Source: Microvirga sp. VF16 (GTDB taxonomy: Bacteria > Pseudomonadota > Alphaproteobacteria > Rhizobiales > Beijerinckiaceae). From it: a stretch of 64,000 nt of DNA. How positions within the stretch are numbered: position 1 is the first letter of the stretch; each line of letters starts with the position of its first letter. Positions 45,593 to 54,936 of this stretch are shown in pieces. The DNA is taken from contig NZ_CP069354.1 in the NCBI RefSeq assembly GCF_016864375.1, forward strand, positions 5,353,501 through 5,417,500. Direction: 5' to 3'. Made by a program: the position numbers and the translations under genes. The notes below the pieces were generated by a model. That model was not told the origin of the DNA and ran no database searches. It saw only the letters and a list, made by a program, of their open reading frames with translations.

Positions 45593-46825
45593 ATGGCTGA
45601 GAAGCGCGTGAACAAGGTCGTGCTCGCCTATTCCGGCGGCCTCGACACCTCCATCATCCTCAAGTGGCTGCAGACCACCTATGGCTGCGAGGTGGTGACC
45701 TTCACCGCCGATCTCGGCCAGGGCGAGGAGCTGGAGCCGGCGCGCAAGAAGGCCGAACTGCTCGGCATCAAGCCGGAAAACATCTTCATCGAGGATCTGC
45801 GCGACGAGTTCGTGCGCGACTACGTGTTCCCGATGTTCCGCGCCAATGCGCAATACGAGGGTCTCTATCTGCTCGGCACCTCCATCGCCCGGCCGCTGAT
45901 CGCCAAGAAGCAGATCGAGATCGCCGAGAAGGTCGGCGCCGATGCGGTCGCCCACGGCGCCACCGGCAAGGGCAACGATCAGGTGCGCTTCGAGCTCGGC
46001 TATTATGCCCTCAAGCCCGACGTGACCGTGATCGCCCCCTGGCGCGAATGGGACCTGCGCTCCCGCGAGCAGCTCATCGCCTTCGCCGAGCAGCACCAGA
46101 TCCCGATCGCCAAGGACAAGCGCGGCGAGGCTCCCTTCTCCGTCGACGCCAACCTCCTGCACGCCTCCTCCGAGGGCAAGGTGCTGGAGGATCCCTCCGT
46201 CGAGGTGCCGGATTACGTCTATTCGCGCACCGACGGTCCCGAATCCGCGCCCGACAAGCCGACGGTGATCACCATCACCTTCGAGAAGGGCGACCCGGTC
46301 GCCATCGACGGCAAGAAGCTCGGCCCCGCCGACCTGCTGGCGAAGCTCAACGAGCTCGGCCGGATCAACGGCATCGGCCGCCTCGACCTCGTCGAGAACC
46401 GCTTCGTCGGCATGAAGAGCCGCGGCATGTACGAGACCCCTGGCGGCACGATCCTTCACCTCGCCCATCGCGGCATCGAGTCGATCACCCTCGACCGCGG
46501 CGCGGCGCATCTGAAGGACGAGCTGATGCCAAAATATGCCGAGCTCATCTATAACGGCTTCTGGTTCTCGCCTGAGCGCGAGATGCTGCAGGCGCTGATC
46601 GACAAGTCCCAGGAATTCGTCACCGGCGAAGTCAAGCTCAAGCTCTACAAGGGCGGCGTCCACCTCATCGGCCGCGAGAGTCCCTATTCCCTCTACGACC
46701 AGGACCTCGTCACCTTCGAGGAAGGCGCCGTCGCCTACGACCACCGCGACGCCGCCGGCTTCATCAAGCTCAACGCCCTGCGCCTGCGTACGCTCGCCCA
46801 GCGCAAGAAGAAGCTGGGGCTGTAA
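45593..46825 (+). CDS. argG: Argininosuccinate synthase
   Basis: Joins citrulline and aspartate with ATP in arginine synthesis. The 410 aa protein has the PP-loop [19 protein letters not shown] near residue 8, [15 protein letters not shown], and [18 protein letters not shown], then [15 protein letters not shown]. The C-terminus, [11 protein letters not shown], is of interest because the last 110 or so bases recur in decayed form at 53689-53797. No strong ribosome site precedes ATG 45593. Confidence 0.96.
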   Translation: MAEKRVNKVVLAYSGGLDTSIILKWLQTTYGCEVVTFTADLGQGEELEPARKKAELLGIKPENIFIEDLRDEFVRDYVFPMFRANAQYEGLYLLGTSIARPLIAKKQIEIAEKVGADAVAHGATGKGNDQVRFELGYYALKPDVTVIAPWREWDLRSREQLIAFAEQHQIPIAKDKRGEAPFSVDANLLHASSEGKVLEDPSVEVPDYVYSRTDGPESAPDKPTVITITFEKGDPVAIDGKKLGPADLLAKLNELGRINGIGRLDLVENRFVGMKSRGMYETPGGTILHLAHRGIESITLDRGAAHLKDELMPKYAELIYNGFWFSPEREMLQALIDKSQEFVTGEVKLKLYKGGVHLIGRESPYSLYDQDLVTFEEGAVAYDHRDAAGFIKLNALRLRTLAQRKKKLGL

Positions 46826-46844
46826 TACCTGATGTAACTCAGAT

Positions 46845-46870
46845 CGGGCGGGTTGCTTGCAATCCGCCCG
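46845..46870 (+). terminator. Hairpin after argG
   Basis: CGGGCGGGTTGC and GCAATCCGCCCG pair with one G-T wobble, 20 nt after the argG stop. No T-run follows, so termination is uncertain; it may act as a mRNA 3' stabilising stem. Confidence 0.45.
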
Positions 46871-46971
46871 GCCGCGTCTTGCAAGTCAGAGTTGCGGCTT
46901 AATGTGAATTTACAACGAAACGATATCAAGTTACTATTCGGAATTAGTTGGCTTTATCCGAAGAGAGTTCT

Positions 46972-48675
46972 ATGGCCCGCATTGAAGTTACTGCCGAAAA
47001 TTTCCCTGGAAGCTTACTCGAAGGCTCCGGGACCGACACCTTCGTGCTGGTAGGCGGTGGTACATTCGATTTTGCGTATGTGATCCTGTCTGGCTTCTCG
47101 GCAATAGCGATAGAAAGCGGAACAAGCAGATATGCAACTGTGCAAATTTCCGGCGAGCAATTGGCCGCGTCACTTCTCTGAGCAGTACCGATTCTTATAC
47201 TTCTATCTCTTTGACCGGGAGCAACATCGATCTGAGCGGAAAAACACTTACGGGTATCAACAGCCTCAGTATCGCTGACGACAACGCGAGTGTCACGGTC
47301 AGCAGCTTGTCTCTCGCACTAAAGCTCGATGCGCTTGAGCGGCAAGAGGAAACGATTGTTCTCAATGGCCCGGTTTCAACTCCGGCCAGCAGAGCCGACC
47401 TTCACAATCAAGGCTTCGATAGAATCGTAGAAGGATCGAATATCTGGATAGACGCTGCACCCACCCTGACGGGCCTGACAGGTCGCTTTCACGTTCGCGA
47501 AGGTGAAAGCGTAAGGCTCGATCCGGAGGGTGATGCCTTCATTTCAGACGCCGAAGGCCCGATTGCCTATCTCGATATCGATCTGTCAGGCAATGGCTAT
47601 TACTATGTCATGAGCAACTTTGAGCTTGGCGAGAATTTCACGCTTCTCGATCATTCCTCCGATCAGACCTTGCTCTACAAAAACTCCGCCATTGCCATGG
47701 TAAGCCGTAAATTCGGTGGTGATGGCGTAAGAATCATATTCAATCAATCTGCCACCGTGGACATGATCAACGAGTTTGTGAAAAACCTTGCTTATGCTCC
47801 GGGTGACTTTGTCTATGAAGAAAATGTCATTGTTACGATAACGGCGCGCGACAAGGGGCATCGGAAAGCGGAAACTGTCCTCTATGTAACCGCGGAAAAT
47901 AATTGGACCCCTACTAAGCCGACGCTCAAGGGCAACTCCGTCGCGGAGAACTCTGCTGCCGGTACAGTCGTCGGTACTCTCAATGCCACGGATGCCAATG
48001 GGGATCCAATAACCTACAGGCTGACCAATAATGCGGGTGGACGGTTTAGCATTGATAATGACAAGTTAGTTGTCTCTGGCAATGTACCGATCGACTATGA
48101 GCAGTCGACCACGCACACCGTCACCGTCGTCGCTAATGATGGCGAGCAGGACGGGTTGCCCTCAACATTTACTATTTCCGTTCTCAACGTCGTTGAGAAC
48201 ACTGATCCTGTCCCCAATGTCCCGACTATTCCGACTGTTCCCACTGTCCCTGCCGAGAACAGAACATTGGGCACGAAGGGGAAGGACGTCCTTGTCGGCA
48301 CGACGATGAAAGACATTCTCTATGGAGGTCTTGGAAACGATACGTTGACGGGCGGCCAGGGCAAGGACTCCTTCGTTTTCAACGCGAAGCTAGGCACTGC
48401 CAAAACGGACCGTAAGGTAAACTTCGACACGATTACAGACTTCGATGTCACGGCGGATTCGATTTGGCTCGACGACAAGATCTTCAATAACAAAGCCTTG
48501 AAGTTATTGGGCAAAACGGCTTCAGAGGCGAACCCGAAGAAGCTCAATCGTCTATAATAAAAAAACTGGTGTGTTGGCCTACGATGCGGATGGATCGGGA
48601 TCTAAAGCAGCCATCGAGTTTGCACAGCTGAAGAAGGGTCTCTCCCTCAAGTACGACAGTCTCTTCGTGATATGA
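46972..48675 (+). pseudogene. Cadherin/RTX calcium-binding secreted protein, broken by two frameshifts
   Basis: Three reading-frame pieces form one gene. Piece one (46972-47181) begins MARIEVTAENFPG after AAGAGAG and ends GEQLAASLL. Piece two continues in another frame (open through 47175-48557): LSSTDSYTSISL, a cadherin-like domain with TVVGTLNATDANGDPITYRL, a Pro/Thr/Val linker, and an RTX repeat GGLGNDTLTGGQGKDSFVF. Piece three (about 48553-48675) reads YNKKTGVLAYDADGSG and ends in LFVI, the usual RTX C-terminal secretion signal. About 20 residues normally between pieces two and three seem deleted. The local base composition is visibly less GC-rich than the neighbours. A sequencing error cannot be excluded. 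Confidence 0.72.
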
Positions 48676-48798
48676 GACTGCGAGAAGACCTGAGTCTCCT
48701 TGGCAAAGGATGACGAGAAAGACCGTCATCTCCGTTTGAGTTGGCATCTGTCGGCATCATTCCTTCTACCTTCTCCGAAATATCTCTACTCGCTCTCA

Positions 48799-48907
48799 GA
48801 GCATGTTTTGACGAAGTGGATCCGAAGGGCTGCCCGAATGATACGTCGTTCCAGGAAGACGCATCGGATTCGATCCCAAAAGTGGACTCGCTTTTGGGAT
48901 CGATGCT
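48799..48907. repeat. Intergenic element, family A, diverged
   Basis: The right-hand hairpin (48861-48906) pairs GATCCCAAAAG with CTTTTGGGATC inside GCATCG/CGATGC; the left part keeps GAAGTGGATCCG. It lies in the 346-nt gap 48676-49021, which otherwise shows no gene. Confidence 0.7.
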
Positions 48908-49021
48908 TTAGTGACCCAACGATCGTCTCTCGTTGATGTGAGGAGGCCCGTAAAGGGGGACAGGGAACCTAACTGAATCTCGGCCGTAGACTTAAAGTCT
49001 CATCGACTTAAGAGAGGCCCG

Positions 49022-49486
49022 ATGCCGTCGCCTTATGTTCCGTACTCACCATCGAAAGCCGCGATTGCCGGGCACACGATCCACAGGTTGCTGACGTCGT
49101 TTCCCATCGCCTGCTTCACGCTCGCGCTCGCAACCGACATCGCCTATTGGCGGACGTCGAATCTGATGTGGCTGGAATTCTCCGCCTGGCTCCTGCTGGC
49201 GGGAATCACCGTCGGCGTCGTTGCGGCCGTCTTCAGCGCGATCTTTTACTTGGTTCGCTATGGGACCCGCGCCCTGAGGCTCGGCTGGACCGCCGCCATC
49301 GGCACTCTCATCGTGCTGGTCCTGGCCTTCTTCAACAACCTAGTCCACGCGACCGACGGCTGGACCGCAATCATGCCTTGGGGCCTGGCCCTCTCGGCCC
49401 TGACGGTGCTTGCCATGCTCGTCACGCTCTGGCTCGGCGCTTCGCTGGCTTACGGTCCCGGCACGGGAGGGCGCACCTATGACTGA
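49022..49486 (+). CDS. DUF2231 family membrane protein
   Basis: Inner-membrane protein of 154 aa with four predicted helices (about 25-42, 52-75, 90-108, 120-143). The opening AGHTIHRLLTSFPIACFTLA carries the His-containing motif of DUF2231 proteins, often proposed to bind haem or support electron transfer. It precedes and overlaps by 8 nt the sorbosone-dehydrogenase-like gene; this pairing is common and suggests it is the membrane partner of that periplasmic protein. AGAGAGG precedes ATG 49022. Confidence 0.8.
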   Translation: MPSPYVPYSPSKAAIAGHTIHRLLTSFPIACFTLALATDIAYWRTSNLMWLEFSAWLLLAGITVGVVAAVFSAIFYLVRYGTRALRLGWTAAIGTLIVLVLAFFNNLVHATDGWTAIMPWGLALSALTVLAMLVTLWLGASLAYGPGTGGRTYD

Positions 49487-50867
49487 TCGCTTCCGCCTGC
49501 ATCTCGTCCTTGCCGGAACCTGTCTCCTCGTGCTCAGCGGCTGCAACGACGGCAATGGAAACTTCGATACCGCAAGCCAGATCGGCCCCGATCCGGTCCT
49601 GCCGGAGCCCAGCGCGGAACTCCTGCCCGACCTGAAGATTGCCGAGGTCGTCGGCTGGAAGGACGGTCAGACGCCGACGGTTCCCCAGGGGCTCACCGTG
49701 ACCGCCTATGCCAAGGATCTGGTCAATCCGCGTTTGGTGCGGACCCTGCCGAACGGTGACGTGCTCGTGGTGCAGTCGCGCGCACCGGAAGGCAAGCCGC
49801 TGCCGCGGCCCAAGGATGTGATCCGCGAATGGATCATGGCCATGGCCAAGGGCGGAGGCGGCGGACCGCAGAAGGAGAGCAACCTGATCACGCTCCTGCG
49901 TGACACGAACCGCGACGGCCAGGTCGACGAGCGCAAAGACCTGCTGAAGGGTCTCAACTCTCCCTTCGGAATCGTCTGGCACGACGGCACGCTCTACGTG
50001 GCTGCGGCCGATGCGATCCTCGCCTATCCCTACCAGCTCGGACAGACGGAGATCACGGCGCCGCCGAAGGAGCTGGCGCCGCTCCCCGGAGGGCCGATCA
50101 ACCATCACTGGACCAAGGATCTGGCGCTCAGCCCGGACGGGCGTTTCCTCTATGCCTCCGTCGGTTCCAATTCGAATGCCGCGGAGCGCGGGCTCGAGGC
50201 CGAGAAGGGACGAGCCGCGATCTGGCAAGTGGATCGCACAACCGGCGCATCTCGCCTTTACGCCTCCGGCCTGCGCAACCCCAACGGTCTTGTGTTCCAT
50301 CCCGAAACCGGCATCCTGTGGACGGTCGTGAACGAGCGTGATGAGCTCGGCCCCAATCTCGTGCCGGACTACCTGACCTCGGTGCAGGAAAACGGCTTCT
50401 ATGGCTGGCCGTGGAGCTATTTCGGCAACCACGTGGACGAGCGCGTACACCCGCCGCGGCCGGACATGGTGCAGAAGGCGATCAAGCCCGATTATGCGCT
50501 GTCCAGCCATGTCGCCGCGCTCGGCCTGACCTTCTCGATGAACTCGGCAATGCCGGAGCCTTACAGGAACGGCGCCTTCATCGGCGAGCACGGCAGCTGG
50601 AACCGCAATGCCTTCAACGGCTACAAGGTGGTCTACGTGCCCTTCGCGAACGGCAGGCCCGCCGGCAAGGCGCAGGATGTGGTCACCGGCTTCCTGGACG
50701 GTGACCAGGCCCGTGGCCGGCCAGTCGGCGTCGCCATCGACGGCACCGGCGCCCTTCTCATCGCGGACGATGCAGGCAATACCGTGTGGCGCGTGGCGGG
50801 CTCCGGCGCCTCGGCTCCGCAAAGTCAATGGACGCGGTACGAGGAGGGTCGCAGGCAAGAAGCCTAG
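49479..50867 (+). CDS. Lipoprotein, L-sorbosone dehydrogenase / PQQ sugar dehydrogenase-like propeller
   Basis: Periplasmic, lipid-anchored beta-propeller of 462 aa, probably a PQQ-dependent oxidoreductase. A lipobox (LLVLSGC, Cys22) follows a short hydrophobic segment. Later blocks are PNGDVLVVQSRAPEG, GLNSPFGIVWHDGTLYVAAA, INHHWTKDLALSPDGRFLYA (catalytic-type His), GLRNPNGLVFHPETG and FIGEHGSWNRNAFNGYKVVY. These match the sorbosone dehydrogenase family. ATG 49479 lies within the end of the DUF2231 gene, so the two are translationally coupled. Substrate and cofactor are inferred. Confidence 0.83.
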   Translation: MTDRFRLHLVLAGTCLLVLSGCNDGNGNFDTASQIGPDPVLPEPSAELLPDLKIAEVVGWKDGQTPTVPQGLTVTAYAKDLVNPRLVRTLPNGDVLVVQSRAPEGKPLPRPKDVIREWIMAMAKGGGGGPQKESNLITLLRDTNRDGQVDERKDLLKGLNSPFGIVWHDGTLYVAAADAILAYPYQLGQTEITAPPKELAPLPGGPINHHWTKDLALSPDGRFLYASVGSNSNAAERGLEAEKGRAAIWQVDRTTGASRLYASGLRNPNGLVFHPETGILWTVVNERDELGPNLVPDYLTSVQENGFYGWPWSYFGNHVDERVHPPRPDMVQKAIKPDYALSSHVAALGLTFSMNSAMPEPYRNGAFIGEHGSWNRNAFNGYKVVYVPFANGRPAGKAQDVVTGFLDGDQARGRPVGVAIDGTGALLIADDAGNTVWRVAGSGASAPQSQWTRYEEGRRQEA

Positions 50868-51075
50868 GCGCGCCTCCCAGTCTTCTTCGTTATCGATCCT
50901 GGTCAACCGAACACTTCTCCTCGGGCAGGGTCAGGTGCGTCTCGTCTCCCATGTTACCCCCGCCGATCTCAGGGTTTTTCCTGATGGTCAGATGATCGTG
51001 CAGAAGCGAGGCTACTCGGCAACAATTCAAATGCCTTCGACGGCTGCAACAGGGGCGTCTCATAGGTTGGTCGCA

Positions 51076-52452
51076 ATGTCCGGCAGAGAAACGTTTGGCC
51101 ATCTGAAACGCAGCTTGTTCCGAATGCTCGTTGCGACAGGATCCCTGTCCATTGCGTTCTCCGCAATGGCGCAGCCGTCCCCTCCTGTCGCTACTCTTTT
51201 CGAGAACGTCCGCATCTTCGACGGCAAGGCTGCGACCCTGTCAGCCCCTTCCCACGTTCTGGTGTGGGGCAACACCATCGCGAGCATCTCGACCGCCCCG
51301 GTCAATGTCGCGGCCACCACGAATGTTCGCGTCATCCCGGGAAATGGGCGCGTGTTGATGCCGGGCCTGATCGACATGCATTGGCATGCGATGCTGGTGC
51401 GGCCGACGCCCGCGATCCTTCTCTCCAGTGATGCCGGCTATGCCAACCTGCTGGCAGGTGTCGAGGCGACGGCGACGCTGATGCGCGGGTTCACCACCGT
51501 CCGCGACCTGGGTGGACCGTCCTTCGATCTCAAGCGCGCCATCGACGAGGGATTATTGCCCGGACCGCGCATCTACCCGTCGGGCGCCGTGATCACGATC
51601 ACCAGCGGCCACGGCGATTTTCGCCAGCTCTCCGATCTGCCACGGACCATCGGCGGCATGCTAGCCCGTGTCGAGCAGCTCGGCGGCAGCATGATCGCCG
51701 ACAGCCCCGACGAGGTGCGCCTGCGTGTGCGTGAGCAGCTCATGCGAGGCGCCTCGCAGATCAAGCTCACGGCGGGCGGAGGCGTGGCCTCCCCGTTCAG
51801 CCCGCTCGATGTCTCGACCTTCACCGAGGCCGAGCTGCGCGCCGCGGTCGAGGCGGCCGAGAATTGGGGAACTTACGTCTGCACCCATGCCTATACGTCC
51901 GTCTCCATCCAGCGGTCGATCGCAGCCGGCGTGAAATGCATCGAGCACGGTCATCTGATGGATGACGCCACGGCTCGGCTGATGGCCGAGAAAGGGATCT
52001 GGCTGAGCACGCAGCCCTTCCTCGATCTGAGCGCCGCCAGCGGACTGGGCCCGGCGGAACAGGCCAAGTTGCGGCAGGTGATCACCGGCACGGACGCGGT
52101 CTATGGCCTGGCGAAGAAGTACGGAATCAAGACGGCGTTCGGCACCGACGTCCTGTTCTCCAAGGAACTGGCCAAGCGGCAGGGCGCCATGCTCGCCACC
52201 CTCACCCGCTGGTACACGCCAGCCGAGGCGCTGATCATGGCAACCTCGACGAATGCCGAACTGCTGCAACTGTCCGGTCTTCGCAACCCCTATCCCGGCA
52301 AGCTCGGTGTCGTGGAAGAGGGAGCGCTAGCGGATCTGCTGCTCGTCGACGGCAATCCCCTGGAGACCATCGATCTCGTTGCCGATCCGGACAAAAACTT
52401 CCTCGTCATCATGAAGGATGGCAAGATCTACAAGGAAACGCTGCCGAAGTGA
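51076..52452 (+). CDS. Exported metal-dependent amidohydrolase (prolidase / imidazolonepropionase-like)
   Basis: Metallohydrolase of 458 aa with an N-terminal signal (FRMLVATGSLSIAFSAMAQ). All metal ligands of the subtype are present: MPGLIDMHWHAML (HxH), the bridging Lys in QIKLTAGGG, His in CTHAYTSV, His in CIEHGHLMDD and Asp in AFGTDVLFSK. Relatives hydrolyse Xaa-Pro, Xaa-Arg or Xaa-Lys dipeptides or cyclic amides such as organophosphate-type substrates; context does not decide. The start could lie a few codons later. The 208 nt before it hold no gene. Confidence 0.83.
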   Translation: MSGRETFGHLKRSLFRMLVATGSLSIAFSAMAQPSPPVATLFENVRIFDGKAATLSAPSHVLVWGNTIASISTAPVNVAATTNVRVIPGNGRVLMPGLIDMHWHAMLVRPTPAILLSSDAGYANLLAGVEATATLMRGFTTVRDLGGPSFDLKRAIDEGLLPGPRIYPSGAVITITSGHGDFRQLSDLPRTIGGMLARVEQLGGSMIADSPDEVRLRVREQLMRGASQIKLTAGGGVASPFSPLDVSTFTEAELRAAVEAAENWGTYVCTHAYTSVSIQRSIAAGVKCIEHGHLMDDATARLMAEKGIWLSTQPFLDLSAASGLGPAEQAKLRQVITGTDAVYGLAKKYGIKTAFGTDVLFSKELAKRQGAMLATLTRWYTPAEALIMATSTNAELLQLSGLRNPYPGKLGVVEEGALADLLLVDGNPLETIDLVADPDKNFLVIMKDGKIYKETLPK

Positions 52453-52488
52453 GATTCCATTCCGAAGGACATCTTCGGGGCGATTGGA

Positions 52489-52526
52489 GCATTTTTCGGC
52501 GAGGTGGATCCGGTTCGCCGTCAAAA
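52489..52526. repeat. Intergenic hairpin, family A (GTGGATCCGG loop)
   Basis: GCATTTTTCGGCGA and TTCGCCGTCAAAAA flank GGTGGATCCGG; nearly identical to the copy at 17193-17234. It separates the amidohydrolase from the Lnb-like gene. Confidence 0.78.
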
Positions 52527-52588
52527 AAAGCAAAGAAGAGAGCTGCTTCAAAGTGGAAGCAGCTCCAGGTCGAAAGGCAGGTGCCAGC

Positions 52589-53617
52589 GTGAAAACACGC
52601 GCGAGAACGCACCCTACGGTCCTGTCTAGGTCGTTCGGCTTTGTGATGGCGGGGGTCCGTTTCCTCTCCTGGGCCATCCTCATTCTCTGGAGCACCTTGG
52701 CCATCTATTATTCGAACCTGCCGTGGGCCGGGCTGCGTCTGGGATTGGCGGGAGTTTTTGCAGCTTTTGCCGTCTGGGCGCTCTGGCTGTCGCGCCGACG
52801 GCACATGCCCGTGGTCGTGATGGCGCTGTTTCTTGGTGTCGTTGCGTGGTGGATCGCCATTCCACCCTCCCATGATCGGCCCTGGCGGCCCGAAGTCGCG
52901 GTGATGCCGCGGGCCTTCGTCGAGGGCGACCGCGTGCGCCTCACCGGAGTGCGCAACTTCGACTATCGCAGCCGCGACGATTTCACCATGCGCTACGAGG
53001 AACGCGAGGTGCTGCTGTCCCATCTGACCGGCCTCGACTTCTACGTCTCCTACTGGAGCGAAGGACTGGTCGGACACACGTTCCTGAGCTTCGTCTTCGA
53101 CAATGCGCCGCCCTTAAGCATCTCCATCGAGACACGGCCGGAGGTGGGAGAAGGCTTTGACCCCATCGCCTCCCTCTTCAAGCAGTTCGAGCTCATCTAT
53201 GTGGTGGGCGACGAACGTGATCTGGTCCGCGTGCGCACCAACTACCGCCCGGAGACTGTCTATCTCTATCGTCTGAATAGCTCGGCCGAGGACGCGCGCC
53301 GGCTCCTGCTGGTCTATCTCGAACGCATCAACGAGCTCGCCGACCGTCCGGAATGGTACCATCTGCTGAGCAACAATTGCACGATCAACATCATCCGCTA
53401 CGCCAACGCCGCGGGCCGGAAGGGCCGGTTCGACATCCGGCATCTCCTCAATGGTCTGATCGACAGTTACCTCTATCACTCAGGCCGGGTGAACACGGCG
53501 CTGCCGTTCGACGAATTGCGGCGGCGCTCCCTCATCAACGAAGCCGCTCGGGTCGCCGATGATGCGCCCGACTTCTCGCAACGCATCCGCGCAGCCCTGC
53601 CGACGGTCTCGCCCTGA
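52589..53617 (+). CDS. Lnb N-terminal periplasmic domain (DUF4105) membrane protein
   Basis: Protein of 342 aa with three hydrophobic helices in the first 90 residues (around 20-38, 42-60, 66-82), then a DUF4105/Lnb domain. Visible family motifs are YWSEGLVGHTFLSFVF with the conserved His and LLSNNCTINIIRYAN with the conserved Cys, a papain-like Cys/His pair. The end is soluble. Lnb in Bifidobacterium needs this domain for chaperoning a lipid-anchored enzyme; here it may process or fold an exported protein. GTG 52589 is chosen for its AAAGGCAGG; ATG 52646 is an alternative. Confidence 0.75.
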   Translation: MKTRARTHPTVLSRSFGFVMAGVRFLSWAILILWSTLAIYYSNLPWAGLRLGLAGVFAAFAVWALWLSRRRHMPVVVMALFLGVVAWWIAIPPSHDRPWRPEVAVMPRAFVEGDRVRLTGVRNFDYRSRDDFTMRYEEREVLLSHLTGLDFYVSYWSEGLVGHTFLSFVFDNAPPLSISIETRPEVGEGFDPIASLFKQFELIYVVGDERDLVRVRTNYRPETVYLYRLNSSAEDARRLLLVYLERINELADRPEWYHLLSNNCTINIIRYANAAGRKGRFDIRHLLNGLIDSYLYHSGRVNTALPFDELRRRSLINEAARVADDAPDFSQRIRAALPTVSP

Positions 53618-53688
53618 TGTTTGCCCGCGCGAAGGCGAGGAGCCGTTGCCTCCCTTTCTCCACGCGGCGTGCGGCAGAGGCCAGTCAA

Positions 53689-53797
53689 TCGTCACCTTCG
53701 AGGAAGACGCTGTCGCCTACGACCACTGCGACTGACGTCGCAGGCTTCTCACGCGCTGCGCATGCTCGCCCAGCACAAGAAGAAGCTGGGACTGTAA
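53689..53797 (+). pseudogene. Decayed duplicate of the argG 3' end
   Basis: The sequence repeats the last 119 nt of argG (46707-46825) with about nine-tenths identity in the first 45 and last 36 nt, and net loss of about 10 nt in the middle that breaks the frame. It still ends with the codons for AQHKKKLGL and a stop. No upstream part of argG is present. It is in the same orientation as argG, so the two copies are direct repeats about 7 kb apart. Confidence 0.85.
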
Positions 53798-54102
53798 GAA
53801 AATAAAACCCGCATCATTGCCGGGCTCGACCCGGTCATTTCGTTTTCCGACAATCGCTTCATTTCCCTGAACTGAACCCACGCCGATCCTCCGCGATCAC
53901 ATGCGGTCTCAGTGCGAATATTCCGCAATGGTCCGCTTTATGGCCATTGCCGGACCTTCATGGTTCATCGGTTCAGAACGGCGCGTAAGGCCGTGTGTGG
54001 AACCGCTTGGAAGCGGCTCTTAGCGGACACTCGGCAGAGCCATGGCCGGAAGCACGAAGGGGACCGCTGCCACGAGCGATCCCCTATCCACGTTTGGCGG
54101 CT

Positions 54103-54936
54103 TCAGGGTGAGCCGATGGCCTCGTAGCTGAACTCGCCCGGCCCGCCATTGCCGGCCAGCGTGATGCCCGTCTCGAAGCCGTCATTCTCATCCAGGTTCG
54201 CCAGCAGATAGCCGGTGTCGGTTTCCTCGTTGGCGAGGTAAACATAGGTCAGACCGTCATCGCCGTAGGTCTGGTTCGCTTCCTGAGCCGCTTCATCCAT
54301 CGAGGTCGCATTGGTGCCGGCCGAGCCGTAATTCTCCGCTGTCCCCCTGACCGGAAGATCGATGATGTCTTCGTCTTCCAGGCTGAAGTCGACGATCGTG
54401 TCCGCGCCGGTCGAGGTCGCCGGGCTCTCGTGCGCCGGATCGCTGTAATAGAACCGGTCGTCCTGTGCGCCGCCGCTGAGCCGGTCCGAGCCTAAGCCGC
54501 CCATGATGAAATCGAAGCCGTCCTCCCCGTACAGCCGGTCGTTGCCGCCCTCGCCGAAGAGCATGTCATGACCGTTGCCGCCGGAGACGTCGTCGGGCCC
54601 TTCCCCGGACCATATCCTCTGGGTCCCGTCGCCCGCGACGATGACGTCGCGGTCCGGACCGGTCCACAGCCACGTCTCGCCGGTCACCTGGTCACCCAGC
54701 TCATAATAATTCCCCGATCCGGGAAGCTGCTCGTCCAGATCGTCCGGCACGGGTGTGACGGCGCCCGCAGCGCCACCGTCATCGGATCCTCCAGGCATGT
54801 CGGGGGTCTGGCTCTGCGTATCCTCGCCTGGGGAATAAGGTTCAGCGGCGCCGCCGCCGTCATTCGATCCTCCAAGCAGGTCGGGGGCCTGGCTTTGCGT
54901 ATCCTGACCTGGGGTGAAGCGACCGCCAAATGCCAT
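54103..54936 (-). CDS. RTX-like calcium-binding protein with N-terminal tandem repeat
   Basis: Acidic protein of 277 aa without a Sec signal. Residues 8-28 and 35-55 are two copies of a PGQDTQSQAPDLLGGSNDGG-type unit (27-aa period). The middle has hemolysin-type glycine-rich nonapeptides (SGGNGHDMLFGEGGNDRLYG, GGLGSDRLSGGAQDDRF), and the C-terminal part resembles RTX tails with ADTIVDFSLEDEDIIDLP. Secretion by a type I system from the C-terminus is likely, but no ABC/HlyD genes are nearby. AGGAGAG precedes ATG 54936. The 305-nt gap 53798-54102 contains only a short GC-rich family B remnant near 53819-53839. Confidence 0.8.
   Translation of the reverse strand: MAFGGRFTPGQDTQSQAPDLLGGSNDGGGAAEPYSPGEDTQSQTPDMPGGSDDGGAAGAVTPVPDDLDEQLPGSGNYYELGDQVTGETWLWTGPDRDVIVAGDGTQRIWSGEGPDDVSGGNGHDMLFGEGGNDRLYGEDGFDFIMGGLGSDRLSGGAQDDRFYYSDPAHESPATSTGADTIVDFSLEDEDIIDLPVRGTAENYGSAGTNATSMDEAAQEANQTYGDDGLTYVYLANEETDTGYLLANLDENDGFETGITLAGNGGPGEFSYEAIGSP
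54770..54921 (-). repeat. 81-bp tandem repeat inside the RTX-like gene
   Basis: Two units with period 81 bp (GATCCTCCA at 54785 and 54866; GCGTATCCT in both) encode the repeated N-terminal motif. The copies have diverged at several positions but keep frame. Confidence 0.8.

Noticed and set aside
46826-53689. Search for an integrase, transposase or tRNA at the edges of the argG-bracketed segment
   Set aside because: None found, so I report the segment only as a candidate and do not annotate it as a mobile element.
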